A stretch of DNA of 39,844 nt from NCBI GenBank assembly GCA_949878745.1, contig CATLBH010000025.1, forward strand, positions 1 to 39,844. The letters run 5' to 3'. Position numbers and translations under genes: made by a program. This DNA is from an uncultured Ruminiclostridium sp. Lineage in GTDB: Bacteria; Bacillota; Clostridia; Oscillospirales; Ruminococcaceae. Below the pieces are notes generated by a model. The model was not told the DNA's origin. It worked only from the letters and a program-made list of their open reading frames with translations, and did not search any database. Below are positions 24,975 to 33,611 of the stretch, in pieces. Position 1 is the stretch's first letter; every line of letters starts with the position of its first letter.

Positions 24975-26528
24975 ATGGCAAAGGAACAAAACGAAAAGGA
25001 AAACGCCGCAATCGCTTTCGAAGCGGCCTCGGAAATCACCGAAGAGCAGTATATGGAGCAGCTCAGCGAGCAGCACAGGATAAGGATAGAAAAGCTTAAC
25101 CAGCTTAAGGCGGAGGGGAAAAACCCCTATGAGATCACCAAATTCCCCGTTTCCGCGAAAAACGCGGAAATTCGCGCGGAATTCGACAAATACGAAAACG
25201 AAACGGTTTCAGTGGCGGGAAGGATCACCAGCTGGCGGGATATGGGAAAGGCCAACTTTATCGATATACGCGATTCCTCCGACCGTATGCAGGTTTATGT
25301 GAGAATAGACGACGTGGGCGAGGAGAGCTTTAAGGAGTTCAAGAAGTGGGACTTAGGCGATATCGTGGGGATAACGGGCTTTGTGTTCCGCACCAAGAGA
25401 GGGGAAATCTCCGTTCACGCGAAGGAGATAACCCTTCTTTCAAAATCCCTTCTCCCCCTTCCCGAAAAGTGGCACGGGTTAAAGGACAAGGAGGAGCGCT
25501 ACAGAAAGCGTTATCTTGACCTTATCGCCAATCCGGAGGTGAAGGACACCTTTATTATCCGTTCAAGGATATTAAGGGAGATAAGAAGCTATCTGGACAA
25601 TCTGGGCTATGTGGAAGTGGATACCCCCGTGCTTCACACCCTTGAAATAGGCGCTTCGGCGCGCCCCTTCGTTACTCACCACAACGCTTTGGACATAGAT
25701 ATGTACCTGAGAATCGAGACGGAGCTGTATCTTAAAAGGCTTATAGTGGGCGGCTTCGATAAGGTGTACGAGGTGGGGCGCATTTTCCGGAACGAGGGTA
25801 TGGACGCGACACACAACCCCGAATTTACATCAATCGAAATGTATCAGGCCTATACTGATTACTTCGGAATGATGGATCTTATCGAAAATATGTACCGCAC
25901 CATAGCGGTGAAGATATGCGGCACCGACACCGTTTCCTACCGCGGCACCGACATAGAGATAGGCAAGCCCTGGACTCGTATGAAGATGACCGAGGCGGTT
26001 AAGAAATACGCCGAGGTTGATTATTACGGCTGGGCAACCGACGAGGAAGCGAGAGCGGCGGCCAAGGCGAAAAATCTGGAAATCGGCGAAGCCGCCACAA
26101 AGGGTGACGTGCTTATCGCCTTCTTTGAGGAATTTGTGGAGGACAAGCTGATACAGCCCACCATTATTTACGATTATCCCGTTGAAAACTCGCCTTTGGC
26201 CAAGAGAAAGGCTGACGAGCCGGCGTTTACGGAAAGATTTGAGTATTTCATCTACGCCTCCGAATTTGGAAACGCCTTCTCCGAGCTGAACGATCCCATT
26301 GACCAGAGGGAGCGCTTTGTGAGACAAGTGGAGCAGAGACGGAAGGCGGGCGGCACAAACGCCCAGGTGGACGAGGACTTTGTGACGGCTCTGGAATACG
26401 GACTTCCTCCCACGGGGGGATTGGGAATGGGGCTGGACAGGTTCGTTATGCTGCTGACGGACAGCGCTTCTATAAGGGATGTGCTTTTGTTCCCCACAAT
26501 GAAAACCTTACCTAACGAAAAGGGATAA
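24975..26528 (+). CDS. lysS: Lysyl-tRNA synthetase, class II
   Basis: Charges tRNA-Lys. The 517-residue protein has the N-terminal OB-fold anticodon-binding domain (about 75-185, VSVAGRITSWRDMGKANFIDIRD) and the class II catalytic domain with motif 2 (RIFRNEGMDATHNPEFT, about 270-285), ENSPLAKRK, and motif 3 (GLGMGLDRFVML, near 480). About 25 extra residues at the N-terminus (glutamate- and alanine-rich) precede the usual start. The AAAGG site upstream supports this start. Second gene of the greA-lysS operon. Confidence 0.96.
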   Translation: MAKEQNEKENAAIAFEAASEITEEQYMEQLSEQHRIRIEKLNQLKAEGKNPYEITKFPVSAKNAEIRAEFDKYENETVSVAGRITSWRDMGKANFIDIRDSSDRMQVYVRIDDVGEESFKEFKKWDLGDIVGITGFVFRTKRGEISVHAKEITLLSKSLLPLPEKWHGLKDKEERYRKRYLDLIANPEVKDTFIIRSRILREIRSYLDNLGYVEVDTPVLHTLEIGASARPFVTHHNALDIDMYLRIETELYLKRLIVGGFDKVYEVGRIFRNEGMDATHNPEFTSIEMYQAYTDYFGMMDLIENMYRTIAVKICGTDTVSYRGTDIEIGKPWTRMKMTEAVKKYAEVDYYGWATDEEARAAAKAKNLEIGEAATKGDVLIAFFEEFVEDKLIQPTIIYDYPVENSPLAKRKADEPAFTERFEYFIYASEFGNAFSELNDPIDQRERFVRQVEQRRKAGGTNAQVDEDFVTALEYGLPPTGGLGMGLDRFVMLLTDSASIRDVLLFPTMKTLPNEKG

Positions 26529-26595
26529 TAAGCTTGTATTTACGCGGGTTTGTGAGAAATTATTTTAATTACACGATATACGTTTAGGAGGAATT

Positions 26596-27354
26596 ATGAA
26601 ACCGGCGCCGATTAAAGAAAATATTTCATACACACAAGATGGAAATGTTTTTCATTTTATTTTAGAGGACGAAAGCCGTCCGCAGTGGTCAAAGGCTCTT
26701 GACGGTTTTCTCGCTGGCAATCATATTGATTTGCAAATGAAGCGGAAATATGAGGAGCAGCGGGAAATTATGACTAAGGACGAAAAGCGCAAGCGTTTTG
26801 TCGATTTTGTTTCTGCTGTAAAAGGCGTTAAGGTGGATTTGGCGAGCGGACCGTCGGGATACTTTTCCCCGTTTTTGGATACTCTCACTCCAGATGATAC
26901 TTTTATTATTACCGACGCGTGTCCTACAGTGATAGCGGCACATTCCGCCGCTTGTGACAAAGAAAATATCTTTTTGTTCGATACGGATCTGGATCGGCCT
27001 TTGCCCTTTAAAGACGGTAGCATTGATATCTTTACCGGAAATCTTTTGAATAACGTGGACAATTACGAGGGGTTAATTTCCGAGGTGTACAGGTGCTTAA
27101 AGCCCAATGGGAAATTCGCCGTTATTGAAATGTTCTTTGAGCACGGCTGTAAAACGTACGAGCATTTAAAGTCGGAAGGGAATATATGGGCTTCTTTTGA
27201 AACTTTTTCGTCTTATTGCGAAGGTGTTGGATTTGTTAAGGTGGGGAGTGAGATTTTCAATACCAGAAAGGGAAGGATTTCCGAGGGGGATTTGTATCCG
27301 CTGGACGATAATGATTGCTCCGAGGATAGGACTATTTACTTCGAAAAAAAATAA
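26596..27354 (+). CDS. Class I SAM-dependent methyltransferase
   Basis: A 252-residue cytoplasmic protein with the Rossmann-type methyltransferase core. The SAM-binding motif VDLASGPSGYF is at about 80-90, followed by FIITDACP (motif 2), a PLPFKDGSIDIFTGNLLNNV segment and YRCLKPNGKFAVIEMFF, as in UbiE-like or Methyltransf_11 enzymes. An N-terminal helical extension precedes the core. AGGAGG lies just upstream. It is 67 bases after lysS without a clear terminator, so readthrough is possible. The substrate is unknown. Confidence 0.7.
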   Translation: MKPAPIKENISYTQDGNVFHFILEDESRPQWSKALDGFLAGNHIDLQMKRKYEEQREIMTKDEKRKRFVDFVSAVKGVKVDLASGPSGYFSPFLDTLTPDDTFIITDACPTVIAAHSAACDKENIFLFDTDLDRPLPFKDGSIDIFTGNLLNNVDNYEGLISEVYRCLKPNGKFAVIEMFFEHGCKTYEHLKSEGNIWASFETFSSYCEGVGFVKVGSEIFNTRKGRISEGDLYPLDDNDCSEDRTIYFEKK

Positions 27355-27356
27355 AA

Positions 27357-27498
27357 AGCTTACGGCAAAAACCCGCCAAATCCGTTTCAAAACGAGATTT
27401 GGCGAGCTTTATGCCGTAAGTTTGCTTTTAACTCCGAAGCCCCGCTTTGCGGCTTCTAACGTTTGTTTTACGCGACAAATTATAAAGTTGTTTTCTGC
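27357..27498 (+). repeat. Repeat family U, copy 1
   Basis: A hairpin with nested arms CTTACGGCA (27359-27367) with TGCCGTAAG (27412-27420), and CCGCCAAATC with GATTTGGCG, around a CGTTT-AAAACGA loop. A GAAGCCCCGC-TTTG-CGGCTTC hairpin and a shared tail (GCGACAAATTAT) follow. The same series occurs at 36455-36600. It begins directly after the methyltransferase stop and may act as its 3' end. Confidence 0.75.
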
Positions 27499-27510
27499 TT
27501 TAACCAGTGG

Positions 27511-27562
27511 CAGCGGGACTTTGTCCCACACCCTACTTCCTTTTTGGAACCCAAAAAGGAAG
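27511..27562 (+). repeat. Hairpins with covarying stem (partner of 24294-24353)
   Basis: GGGAC-TTT-GTCCC, then CTTCCTTTTTGG (27536-27547) pairing with CCAAAAAGGAAG (27551-27562). Compared with 24327-24353, two positions differ in each arm and both changes are compensated. Confidence 0.65.
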
Positions 27563-27622
27563 CGAAAAAAGTAATCCGCGGCTTCGCCGCTTTTTTAGTT
27601 TTTTACATACCCATATCAGCGG

Positions 27623-28447
27623 TTATATTATCACCAATCCTCTTTGCTTTCTGTAATCACTCGGCGTAATTCCCTCATACTTTTTAAACACCATTCCGAA
27701 ATAATTCTGGTCGTCATAGCCTACGGCGGCGGACACATAGCCTATGCTTTCTCCAGTATTCAGAAGAAGCGTTTTGGCTTCCGCTATACGCTTTTTCGCC
27801 AGATATTCCATAGGCCGCATTCCCGTTTTGGCCTTAAACACCCTGCAAAAATGTTGAAGCGACACTCCCGATATCCTCGCCAGCAGATTAAGGTTGATAT
27901 TCTCGGTGTAATGCTCGTTCATATGTACTATGGCCGGCTCGATAACGCTCCCCATTCCCGATTTCTCCTTGGTGGAAGCAAGCAGCAGGTCGGCGGCTGT
28001 TAATATGAATTCGTACAGAAGAACGGAGGACTTTTCGCCGCCCTTAAGAGGATCCTTGGCCACGGACAGTATTTTTCGGAAGATGTTTAAGTAAACGGAT
28101 GTGTCCGTATTGGCGCAGTGCTCAAAATCGGAAAAGCCCATTCTCTTTAACAGATCCTCCGCCTTCTCCCCCTTGAAAAGTATCCAATTGGTCACCCAGC
28201 CGCTGCTGTTGGGGCGGTATTCGTGGTGTACTCCCGGAGCAAGATAGAACATATCGCCTTCCTTTTGGAAATACGAATTGCCGCCCACGTTGAGAATCCC
28301 CTGTCCCTCGGTGGTGAAAAGAAACAGATGGGAAATAAGTCCTTTTTCTCTTTTTATGCCGAATTCGGGATTGCAGGTACCTATGCCCGTGAGGTAAAAG
28401 GGAAGAGAGGTCTGTATTCCTATGATCGGGTAAATTACGTCTGACAT
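27623..28447 (-). CDS. AraC-family transcriptional regulator
   Basis: A 274-residue regulator with an N-terminal cupin-type sensing half (LNVGGNSYFQKEGDMFYLAPGVHHEYRP) and a C-terminal AraC double helix-turn-helix (about 170-272). The latter includes NLLARISGVSLQHFCRVFKAKTG and the family signature AVGYDDQNYFGMVFKKYEGITPSDYRK. Such proteins often control carbohydrate-use genes. No obvious sugar operon is adjacent: the nearest genes are a methyltransferase and an aminotransferase, so its target may lie elsewhere. A two-hairpin element sits 33 bases upstream of its start, in the promoter region. Confidence 0.87.
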   Translation of the reverse strand: MSDVIYPIIGIQTSLPFYLTGIGTCNPEFGIKREKGLISHLFLFTTEGQGILNVGGNSYFQKEGDMFYLAPGVHHEYRPNSSGWVTNWILFKGEKAEDLLKRMGFSDFEHCANTDTSVYLNIFRKILSVAKDPLKGGEKSSVLLYEFILTAADLLLASTKEKSGMGSVIEPAIVHMNEHYTENINLNLLARISGVSLQHFCRVFKAKTGMRPMEYLAKKRIAEAKTLLLNTGESIGYVSAAVGYDDQNYFGMVFKKYEGITPSDYRKQRGLVII

Positions 28448-28480
28448 TTTCTCGCTCCTGTCACGCCCGTTGCGGGTTTA

Positions 28481-28572
28481 TACTAATCCCTTTTAAAACT
28501 GTTGGATTAGCGCTTTGGGTGCAATCCCTTTTTAAACTGTGTGTATTTCGTCATTTTAAAAAGGGATTGGTA
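28481..28572 (-). repeat. Two-hairpin TTA element, copy 7
   Basis: Minus-strand copy of the 2561-2651 type, with linker CACCCAAAGCGCT on that strand. TTA flanks both sides (28478-28480 and 28573-28575). It lies in the upstream region of the AraC gene. Confidence 0.85.
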
Positions 28573-28575
28573 TTA

Positions 28576-28880
28576 TACTGTCTCAAATTAAAAAGATTGC
28601 AAAAATTCACGGATAATCCGGGAATAATACACAATTTCATTATACAGCTTAAACCGAATAAAATCAATATTAATGTAAAAAAAAGCGCTTTTTACATCAT
28701 ATTCGGTATAAAATTTTGCATTTTGTCAAAAAAATTAAATTTCGGACAAAATACCTATAATAAGAATTATACCGTTCATAAAATATGCTTTTATAAAGTA
28801 AAAAAGCGTAATAAGTGAAAAAAATCAGACTGTTTAAAATAAAAAAATATAAAAAAATTGGTGAAATACGGAAAAAAAGG
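28576..28880. other. AT-rich gene-free stretch
   Basis: Very AT-rich, with no supported gene, repeat or hairpin. It leads into the promoter of the candidate small RNA. Confidence 0.5.
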
Positions 28881-28909
28881 TTGACTTTTATAAGACAACA
28901 AGGTATAAT
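28881..28909 (+). promoter_or_regulatory. Near-consensus promoter of a candidate small RNA
   Basis: TTGACT, exactly 17 bases, then perfect TATAAT, pointing to a gap that ends in a terminator about 110 bases on. Confidence 0.75.
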
Positions 28910-28915
28910 TCTTAT

Positions 28916-29021
28916 TATATGAAGTTAGAACAAAAATTTTTTACTCAGAAAGCGAAATATATTTTCTGGAATTTTTTTTGACACAAAAAACAGACTGCGC
29001 CGATACGCAGTCTGTTTTTTT
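28916..29021 (+). ncRNA. Candidate small RNA (about 105 nt) or leaderless micro-peptide transcript
   Basis: Defined by the promoter at 28881-28909 and the intrinsic terminator at 28985-29021; no annotated-type gene lies between them. The first bases after the predicted start include ATG at 28919, which opens a 20-codon frame (starting MKLEQKFFTQ) with no ribosome binding site and ending in TGA. If transcribed, it is either a short regulatory RNA or a leaderless mRNA for a tiny peptide. It runs head-on toward the 3' end of the aminotransferase gene but stops in the shared terminator. No family match was recognised. Confidence 0.5.
28985..29021. terminator. Strong bidirectional terminator
   Basis: CAGACTGCG (28991-28999) pairs with CGCAGTCTG (29006-29014), with six A before and seven T after. 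It serves the minus-strand aminotransferase and the plus-strand small-RNA candidate. Confidence 0.9.
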
Positions 29022-29036
29022 ACAGTATAGGGACGA

Positions 29037-30317
29037 TCAATCGGAATTTTCTTCAAGAACCTCTATGGCGGAAAGCTTTACAGCGGTGCAGAAAATCTCG
29101 ATGGCCTTTTTCAGCTCGTCTACCGTGGGGAAGGTAGGGGCGATTCTTATGTTTCTGTCGCGTGGATCCTTTCCGTAAGGGAAGGTGGCTCCCGCGTCGG
29201 TGAGGATTACTCCCGCTTCCTTACAAAGCCGCACCGTTTTCTTAGCCGTGCCGTCAAGGCCGTCAAAGGCAATGAAATAGCCGCCGTTGGGCTTATGCCA
29301 GCTTCCTATTCCCAAAGGCTTGATTTCTCTGTCAAGGGCGTCGAGAACCGCGTTGAATTTCGGCTCTATAATGGCGCGGTGCTTCTTCATATGCTCTTTG
29401 ATACCGTCGAAATCTTTGAAAAAGCGCGCGTGTCTTAACTGGTTCAGTTTGTCGTAGCCGATGGTCTGATAGGCCATCTGGTTCTTTACGAAGTTTATAT
29501 TGTCCTCGCTTGCGGCAAGTACCGCCAGACCGCCGCCGGGGAAGCTTATCTTCGAGGTGGAGGTGAAAATATACACCATATCCTCTTTACCCGTTTTCTT
29601 GCATTCCTCAAGAATGTTCAGAAGATGATCGGGAGTATCGGTCAGATGATGAACGCAGTAGGCGTTGTCCCAGAAGATTCTGAAATCGTCCGCCTTCGGG
29701 GAAAGGTTGGCGAAGCGCCTTACCACCTCGTCGGAATAGGTTATTCCCGTGGGGTTGGAGTACATGGGGACGCACCAGATTCCTTTTATTTCCTCGTCCT
29801 TCGACACCAGTTCCTCTATCATATCCATATCTGGGCCGTCCTCTTTATAAGGAACGGTAATCATTTCAATTCCCATGCTCTCGCAAATCGCGAAATGCCT
29901 GTCATAGCCGGGAGCGGGACAAAGGAACTTTACGTGAGGGTACTTGCTCCAGGGCTTTTTACCGCCCATTACCCCTAAAAGCATAGCTCTCGCTATACTG
30001 TCGTACATCATACAAAGGCTGGAATTTCCGCCTACTATTATCTCATATCTGCCCACACTCAGCATTGACATAAACAAGCGCTTGGATTCGTAAATTCCGT
30101 CCAAAACCCCATAGTTGCGGCAGTCTACGCCCGTTTCGCTTATATGCGCGCCGTCGAGACAGTGAAGAAGCATATCGTCGGTAAGATCAAGCTGTTCCGT
30201 GGCGGGTTTTCCTCTTGACATATCAAGCTTAAGCCCTTCCGCCTTATATTCCTCATATTTTGCCGTTACCGCGGCTTTTTCCGCCTTAAGCTGTTCTTTT
30301 GTCATATCCTTGTACAT
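29037..30317 (-). CDS. PLP-dependent aminotransferase (aspartate aminotransferase-like)
   Basis: A 426-residue fold-type I aminotransferase of the group related to aspartate aminotransferase (PF12897-like). Visible features: SRGKPATEQLDL near the N-terminus, the GGNSSLCMMYD segment, SNPTGITYS, IFWDNAYCVHHL (with the Asp that binds the pyridine ring), and the Schiff-base lysine Lys256 in TSTSKISFPGGG. It transfers amino groups between amino and keto acids in the cytoplasm; the exact substrate is not clear. AAAGGA precedes the start. Single gene between the promoter at 30423-30451 and the terminator at 28985-29021. Confidence 0.88.
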   Translation of the reverse strand: MYKDMTKEQLKAEKAAVTAKYEEYKAEGLKLDMSRGKPATEQLDLTDDMLLHCLDGAHISETGVDCRNYGVLDGIYESKRLFMSMLSVGRYEIIVGGNSSLCMMYDSIARAMLLGVMGGKKPWSKYPHVKFLCPAPGYDRHFAICESMGIEMITVPYKEDGPDMDMIEELVSKDEEIKGIWCVPMYSNPTGITYSDEVVRRFANLSPKADDFRIFWDNAYCVHHLTDTPDHLLNILEECKKTGKEDMVYIFTSTSKISFPGGGLAVLAASEDNINFVKNQMAYQTIGYDKLNQLRHARFFKDFDGIKEHMKKHRAIIEPKFNAVLDALDREIKPLGIGSWHKPNGGYFIAFDGLDGTAKKTVRLCKEAGVILTDAGATFPYGKDPRDRNIRIAPTFPTVDELKKAIEIFCTAVKLSAIEVLEENSD

Positions 30318-30422
30318 TTTTCCGACCGTTCCTTTCTTTTATTATAAATTTTGAACATAAACATTACAAATTATTCAGATACGCCGCCCGTTTTTCGAAC
30401 GTTTTCTTTATTCACTTTATCT

Positions 30423-30451
30423 ATTATATTTCAAATCGCGCAAAAATGCAA
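30423..30451 (-). promoter_or_regulatory. Promoter of the aminotransferase gene
   Basis: On the minus strand TTGCAT, 17 bases, perfect TATAAT, about 105 bases upstream of the start, leaving a leader of roughly 100 bases. Confidence 0.7.
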
Positions 30452-30654
30452 GTTGTTTTTTTAATTCTTGCAAAATCAATTAAGTAATTTGTAGGTAAAT
30501 TCAAAAAAGGACAAAAATTTTTTTCTTTTTTAGCGAAAAACACTATGATTTTTTCGCGGTCATTGCTCCCAAAAAAGAAAAATTTCCCACCCTACGATAG
30601 GAAATTCATACAAATTATGAAATTCCCGTTCGGAGGGCGGGAAATAGAAAATAA
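30452..30654. other. Gene-free spacer with weak inverted repeats
   Basis: AT-rich. A nested pair of small inverted repeats (AATTTCC/GGAAATT, and TTCCCG with CGGGAA) lies at about 30585-30650. No gene is supported. Confidence 0.4.
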
Positions 30655-30657
30655 TTA

Positions 30658-30861
30658 TACCAATCTTTAACCAAGTTGTAGACTTGAACAAAGATTAGGG
30701 CTTATTTGAAAAATCGGAAACGTCGTCTTTTCGCCCCCAAACGGTCATCTTCTGCGTCAAAAAGCCTCGTCAAACGACGGTATGACTGCGTTTTTTCCTT
30801 GAAGCTAACCATTTGGGGTCAAAAATCCGTCATTTTCTCTATTTTCAAACAAGCCTTAGTA
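30658..30861 (+). repeat. Enlarged TTA element with a 160-base palindromic right half
   Basis: The left hairpin has arms AATCTTTAACCAAGT and ACTTGAACAAAGATT with a GTAGAC loop, like 11519 and 36242. The right half is a long imperfect palindrome: GGCTTATTTGAAAAAT faces ATTTTCAAACAAGCC, and inside it CCCCAAACGGT faces ACCATTTGGGG. The usual linker is missing. TTA is at 30655-30657 and 30862-30864; the right one is the stop codon of rmuC. Confidence 0.75.
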
Positions 30862-32250
30862 TTACTCTTCGTCTTCCAGCAGCTTAAGGCTCCCGGTTTC
30901 TCCTAACTCTTCCACGCTGCGAAGCGCTCTGTTAATCTGACGCGTTCTTACTCCCACTATCTTTTCGAGAGTTTCGTCAGCGGTTTGTATTTGCTTATGA
31001 GCAGTGGAGAGCACTTTTTCAAATTCGCCGAACTGCTTCTTTACCGCCCTCAGAATATCCCAGACCTCCTGAGAACGCTGTTCTATGGCAAGGGTTTTGA
31101 ACCCGATTTGTAGGGAGGATAAAAACGCGGACAGAGTGGCCGCCCCCACCGCGGTCACCTTGTATTTGTTCCTGAGCTCCTCAAAGAGCGGTGCGTTTTG
31201 AACCACCTCGGCGTAAAGCCCTTCGGTGGGCAGGAACATCAGGGCGAAATCGGTGGTTTTCGGGGGCAAAATATACTTATCGGAAATCTCCTTGGCGAAG
31301 GAACGTATCTTTGCCGCCAGAGACTTCCGCGCTTCTTCGATGGCGGCTTTGTCCTCCGCGTCAAGAAGACGGTTGTAATCTTCGATGGGAAACTTGCTGT
31401 CTATTGGAAGCAAAAGGGGACTGTCGCCGTTTCCGGGAAGCTTTACGACAAACTCCACCCGCTTTCCTCCCGCTATCTCCGCGTTGGTTTCGTATTGGGA
31501 GGGGGCTAAAATATCCGAAAGAAGCTTTTCAAGCCGCACTTCTCCGTAGGTGCCCCGTTCCTTTACGTTGGTGAGGGCATTTTTAAGGCTTTTGGCATCA
31601 GCGGCCAGGGCTTTCATTTCCCCTAACCCCTGTCCCACGCTTTCAAGCTGTTTGCTCACCAGCTCAAAGGATTGGGCGAGGCGGGTTTCAAGGGTTTTCT
31701 GAAGCTTTTCGTCAACCACTCCCTGCATCTGTTCAAGCCGTTTTTCGTTGCTTTCCTGGAGTGACTTCATTTTGTTTTCGAGAGTGACGTTGATTTTTTC
31801 TATGTTTTCCGCGTTGCCCCTTTGAATGGAGGAAAGACGGCCGTCCAGCTGCTCCTGAAATTCTCTTAGGCGAAGGTTGATCTCGTTTCGGCTTTCCTGA
31901 AGGGTTTTGTTGGTTTCGGTGCGGCTGGATTTAAGCGTTTCGCTCAGCTGCTGTCCGTTGGCGGAAAGGCGGCCGTCCAGCTGTTCGCGGAACTCCCGCA
32001 GACGGAGGTTTACCTCCTCACGATTGCCCTGTAAGGTGGACTGAACGCTTTCCTGTATCACGCCGAAACGCTTAAATTGCTCCGTGGCTCCCTCCGAAAT
32101 CTGTTTGGCAACACTGTCCCGCTGTTCCTCCGCCTGAGTGCGCAGCAAAGAAGAAATACGGCTCGTATCGGAGGTGCGCCTTCCCGTTAGCTGTATGATT
32201 ATGACGGCTAAAAGAAGAACTATTATAACAATGCCCAGTGCGATTTCCAT
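30862..32250 (-). CDS. rmuC: RmuC-family DNA recombination protein
   Basis: A 462-residue protein of the RmuC family, linked in E. coli to limiting recombination at inverted repeats. It has an N-terminal membrane helix (about 3-22), a long coiled coil (about 30-210) with three similar LREFxEQLDGRLS units, and the nuclease-like RmuC domain (about 220-440: RGTYGEVRLEKLL, LPIDSKFPIEDYNRL, FLPTEGLYAEVVQ). AAAGGA precedes the start. Third gene after cdaA and cdaR, 42 bases behind cdaR. Its TAA stop is the TTA flank of a palindromic element, which is notable given the family's link to inverted repeats, although this may be chance. Confidence 0.88.
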   Translation of the reverse strand: MEIALGIVIIVLLLAVIIIQLTGRRTSDTSRISSLLRTQAEEQRDSVAKQISEGATEQFKRFGVIQESVQSTLQGNREEVNLRLREFREQLDGRLSANGQQLSETLKSSRTETNKTLQESRNEINLRLREFQEQLDGRLSSIQRGNAENIEKINVTLENKMKSLQESNEKRLEQMQGVVDEKLQKTLETRLAQSFELVSKQLESVGQGLGEMKALAADAKSLKNALTNVKERGTYGEVRLEKLLSDILAPSQYETNAEIAGGKRVEFVVKLPGNGDSPLLLPIDSKFPIEDYNRLLDAEDKAAIEEARKSLAAKIRSFAKEISDKYILPPKTTDFALMFLPTEGLYAEVVQNAPLFEELRNKYKVTAVGAATLSAFLSSLQIGFKTLAIEQRSQEVWDILRAVKKQFGEFEKVLSTAHKQIQTADETLEKIVGVRTRQINRALRSVEELGETGSLKLLEDEE

Positions 32251-32292
32251 ATTTATTTTGTCCTTTCGGGGATACTTTCGCGGATATTGCGA

Positions 32293-33579
32293 TTATTCCG
32301 TCTCGTTGGGGGGACTTTTTTCGCTGATCCTTATGTCCACCTTATAGTCTCCCGCGATCCACGCCTTTCTGTACTGCCCCGAAACTCTCACGGCGACAGT
32401 GATGTTTCTTACTCCCGGATCCATCTGTATTCCCAAAAGATTAACGGTTCCGAAAATATCGTCCGAGGAAAGGTTTTTGACGATATCCGAGGGGCCAACC
32501 GCCATAACGTCTATCTGACTGGTAACAATGGAATAATCGTAGGCGGGGTCGCCGTTAAGTATTGTGAAGTGGGAGGTGGAAACGGGGAATTCCAGGTTTC
32601 CGTAGCTGTCAATATTCTCGAAGGTCACCTGAGCTATACCTATGCCCGAAAGGTTCTTATAGCCGTCGGTAAGAGAAATGGGAAGCTTGATTCCGCCCAG
32701 ATCCCTGGCGGTGATGTCTGTGAGGTCGATTTCTCCCACGTCTATCCTTTCAAGGTTCTCGATGCTGGCGTCCCCTGCCGGAGCGGCTATGGTTATCTCT
32801 TGGGGGAAGATTTTATATTTTAAGCTGTCTGCGTCAAAGGTCTGAGGATAAATAAAGGAAACGTTGAGGGGGAGAGTTTTCACTCTGTAAACGGGTATGG
32901 TTACGGTATAATTATCCGCCTGATACTCCAGCTCGCCGGTTTGTATCCTTGTGTTTTCGGCGTCGTAAAGGGAAAGAGTTCCGTTAAGCCGCATGGTTTC
33001 CGTCAGAACGCCGTCAAATTCGGGTTCTATCACCGCTTTCGCCACCGAGTTGACCAGCGACTGTTCGCCCGTTATTAAGACGGCAGGGGAGGAAACGCTT
33101 ATATCACTCTCCTGTATCTGAAGCTCGTCGCCCACGTTAAGGGAATCTATGTTTACCTCGGGGACAAACTCCTTTGAAATGATACGTTCCACTTCAATGG
33201 AGGCGGTGAGGTTTTTGGTGGTTATCTCGAAATCGGAATTCGGCTGGAGCATATTGACGTTTACGTTGACTATATGCTTTCCCGGAGAGGTGATTTCCGA
33301 CAGATCCAGGGTGGCGGTGAAGTCGTCGGCGGAAAGGGTGCCTATTACGTAGCGCTTTCCCATTATCTGAACGGAAACCTCCTGCTGAAAATCGATTATG
33401 CGGAGGTTTTCCTGCTGCATATAACCGGTGGGCTCGGCGATAACTTTAATGCCGTCCACATGGTCGTGTTCGTTGGGGAATACCTGTATCGACACGGCGA
33501 ACCAGATAATAACCGCAAAGACTACCGCCAATATCAGCGTTTTTAAATTATTCACAAAGAAATTCGGCATTTTTTTCAT
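32293..33579 (-). CDS. cdaR: CdaR (YbbR-domain) regulator of diadenylate cyclase
   Basis: A membrane-anchored extracellular partner of CdaA that modulates cyclic-di-AMP synthesis. The 428-residue protein has one N-terminal membrane helix (about 12-31, LILAVVFAVIIWFAVSIQ) followed by four YbbR-like beta domains of about 85-95 residues, recognisable from repeated V-x-V-x-G/ID-x-S strands and the VQIMGKRYVIGTLSADDF pattern. An AAGGAA site lies 10 bases upstream. It follows cdaA by 32 bases. In many Bacillota glmM comes next; here rmuC does. Confidence 0.88.
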   Translation of the reverse strand: MKKMPNFFVNNLKTLILAVVFAVIIWFAVSIQVFPNEHDHVDGIKVIAEPTGYMQQENLRIIDFQQEVSVQIMGKRYVIGTLSADDFTATLDLSEITSPGKHIVNVNVNMLQPNSDFEITTKNLTASIEVERIISKEFVPEVNIDSLNVGDELQIQESDISVSSPAVLITGEQSLVNSVAKAVIEPEFDGVLTETMRLNGTLSLYDAENTRIQTGELEYQADNYTVTIPVYRVKTLPLNVSFIYPQTFDADSLKYKIFPQEITIAAPAGDASIENLERIDVGEIDLTDITARDLGGIKLPISLTDGYKNLSGIGIAQVTFENIDSYGNLEFPVSTSHFTILNGDPAYDYSIVTSQIDVMAVGPSDIVKNLSSDDIFGTVNLLGIQMDPGVRNITVAVRVSGQYRKAWIAGDYKVDIRISEKSPPNETE

Positions 33580-33611
33580 TTTATATTTTTCCTTATTGCC
33601 CGTAAAGATGA

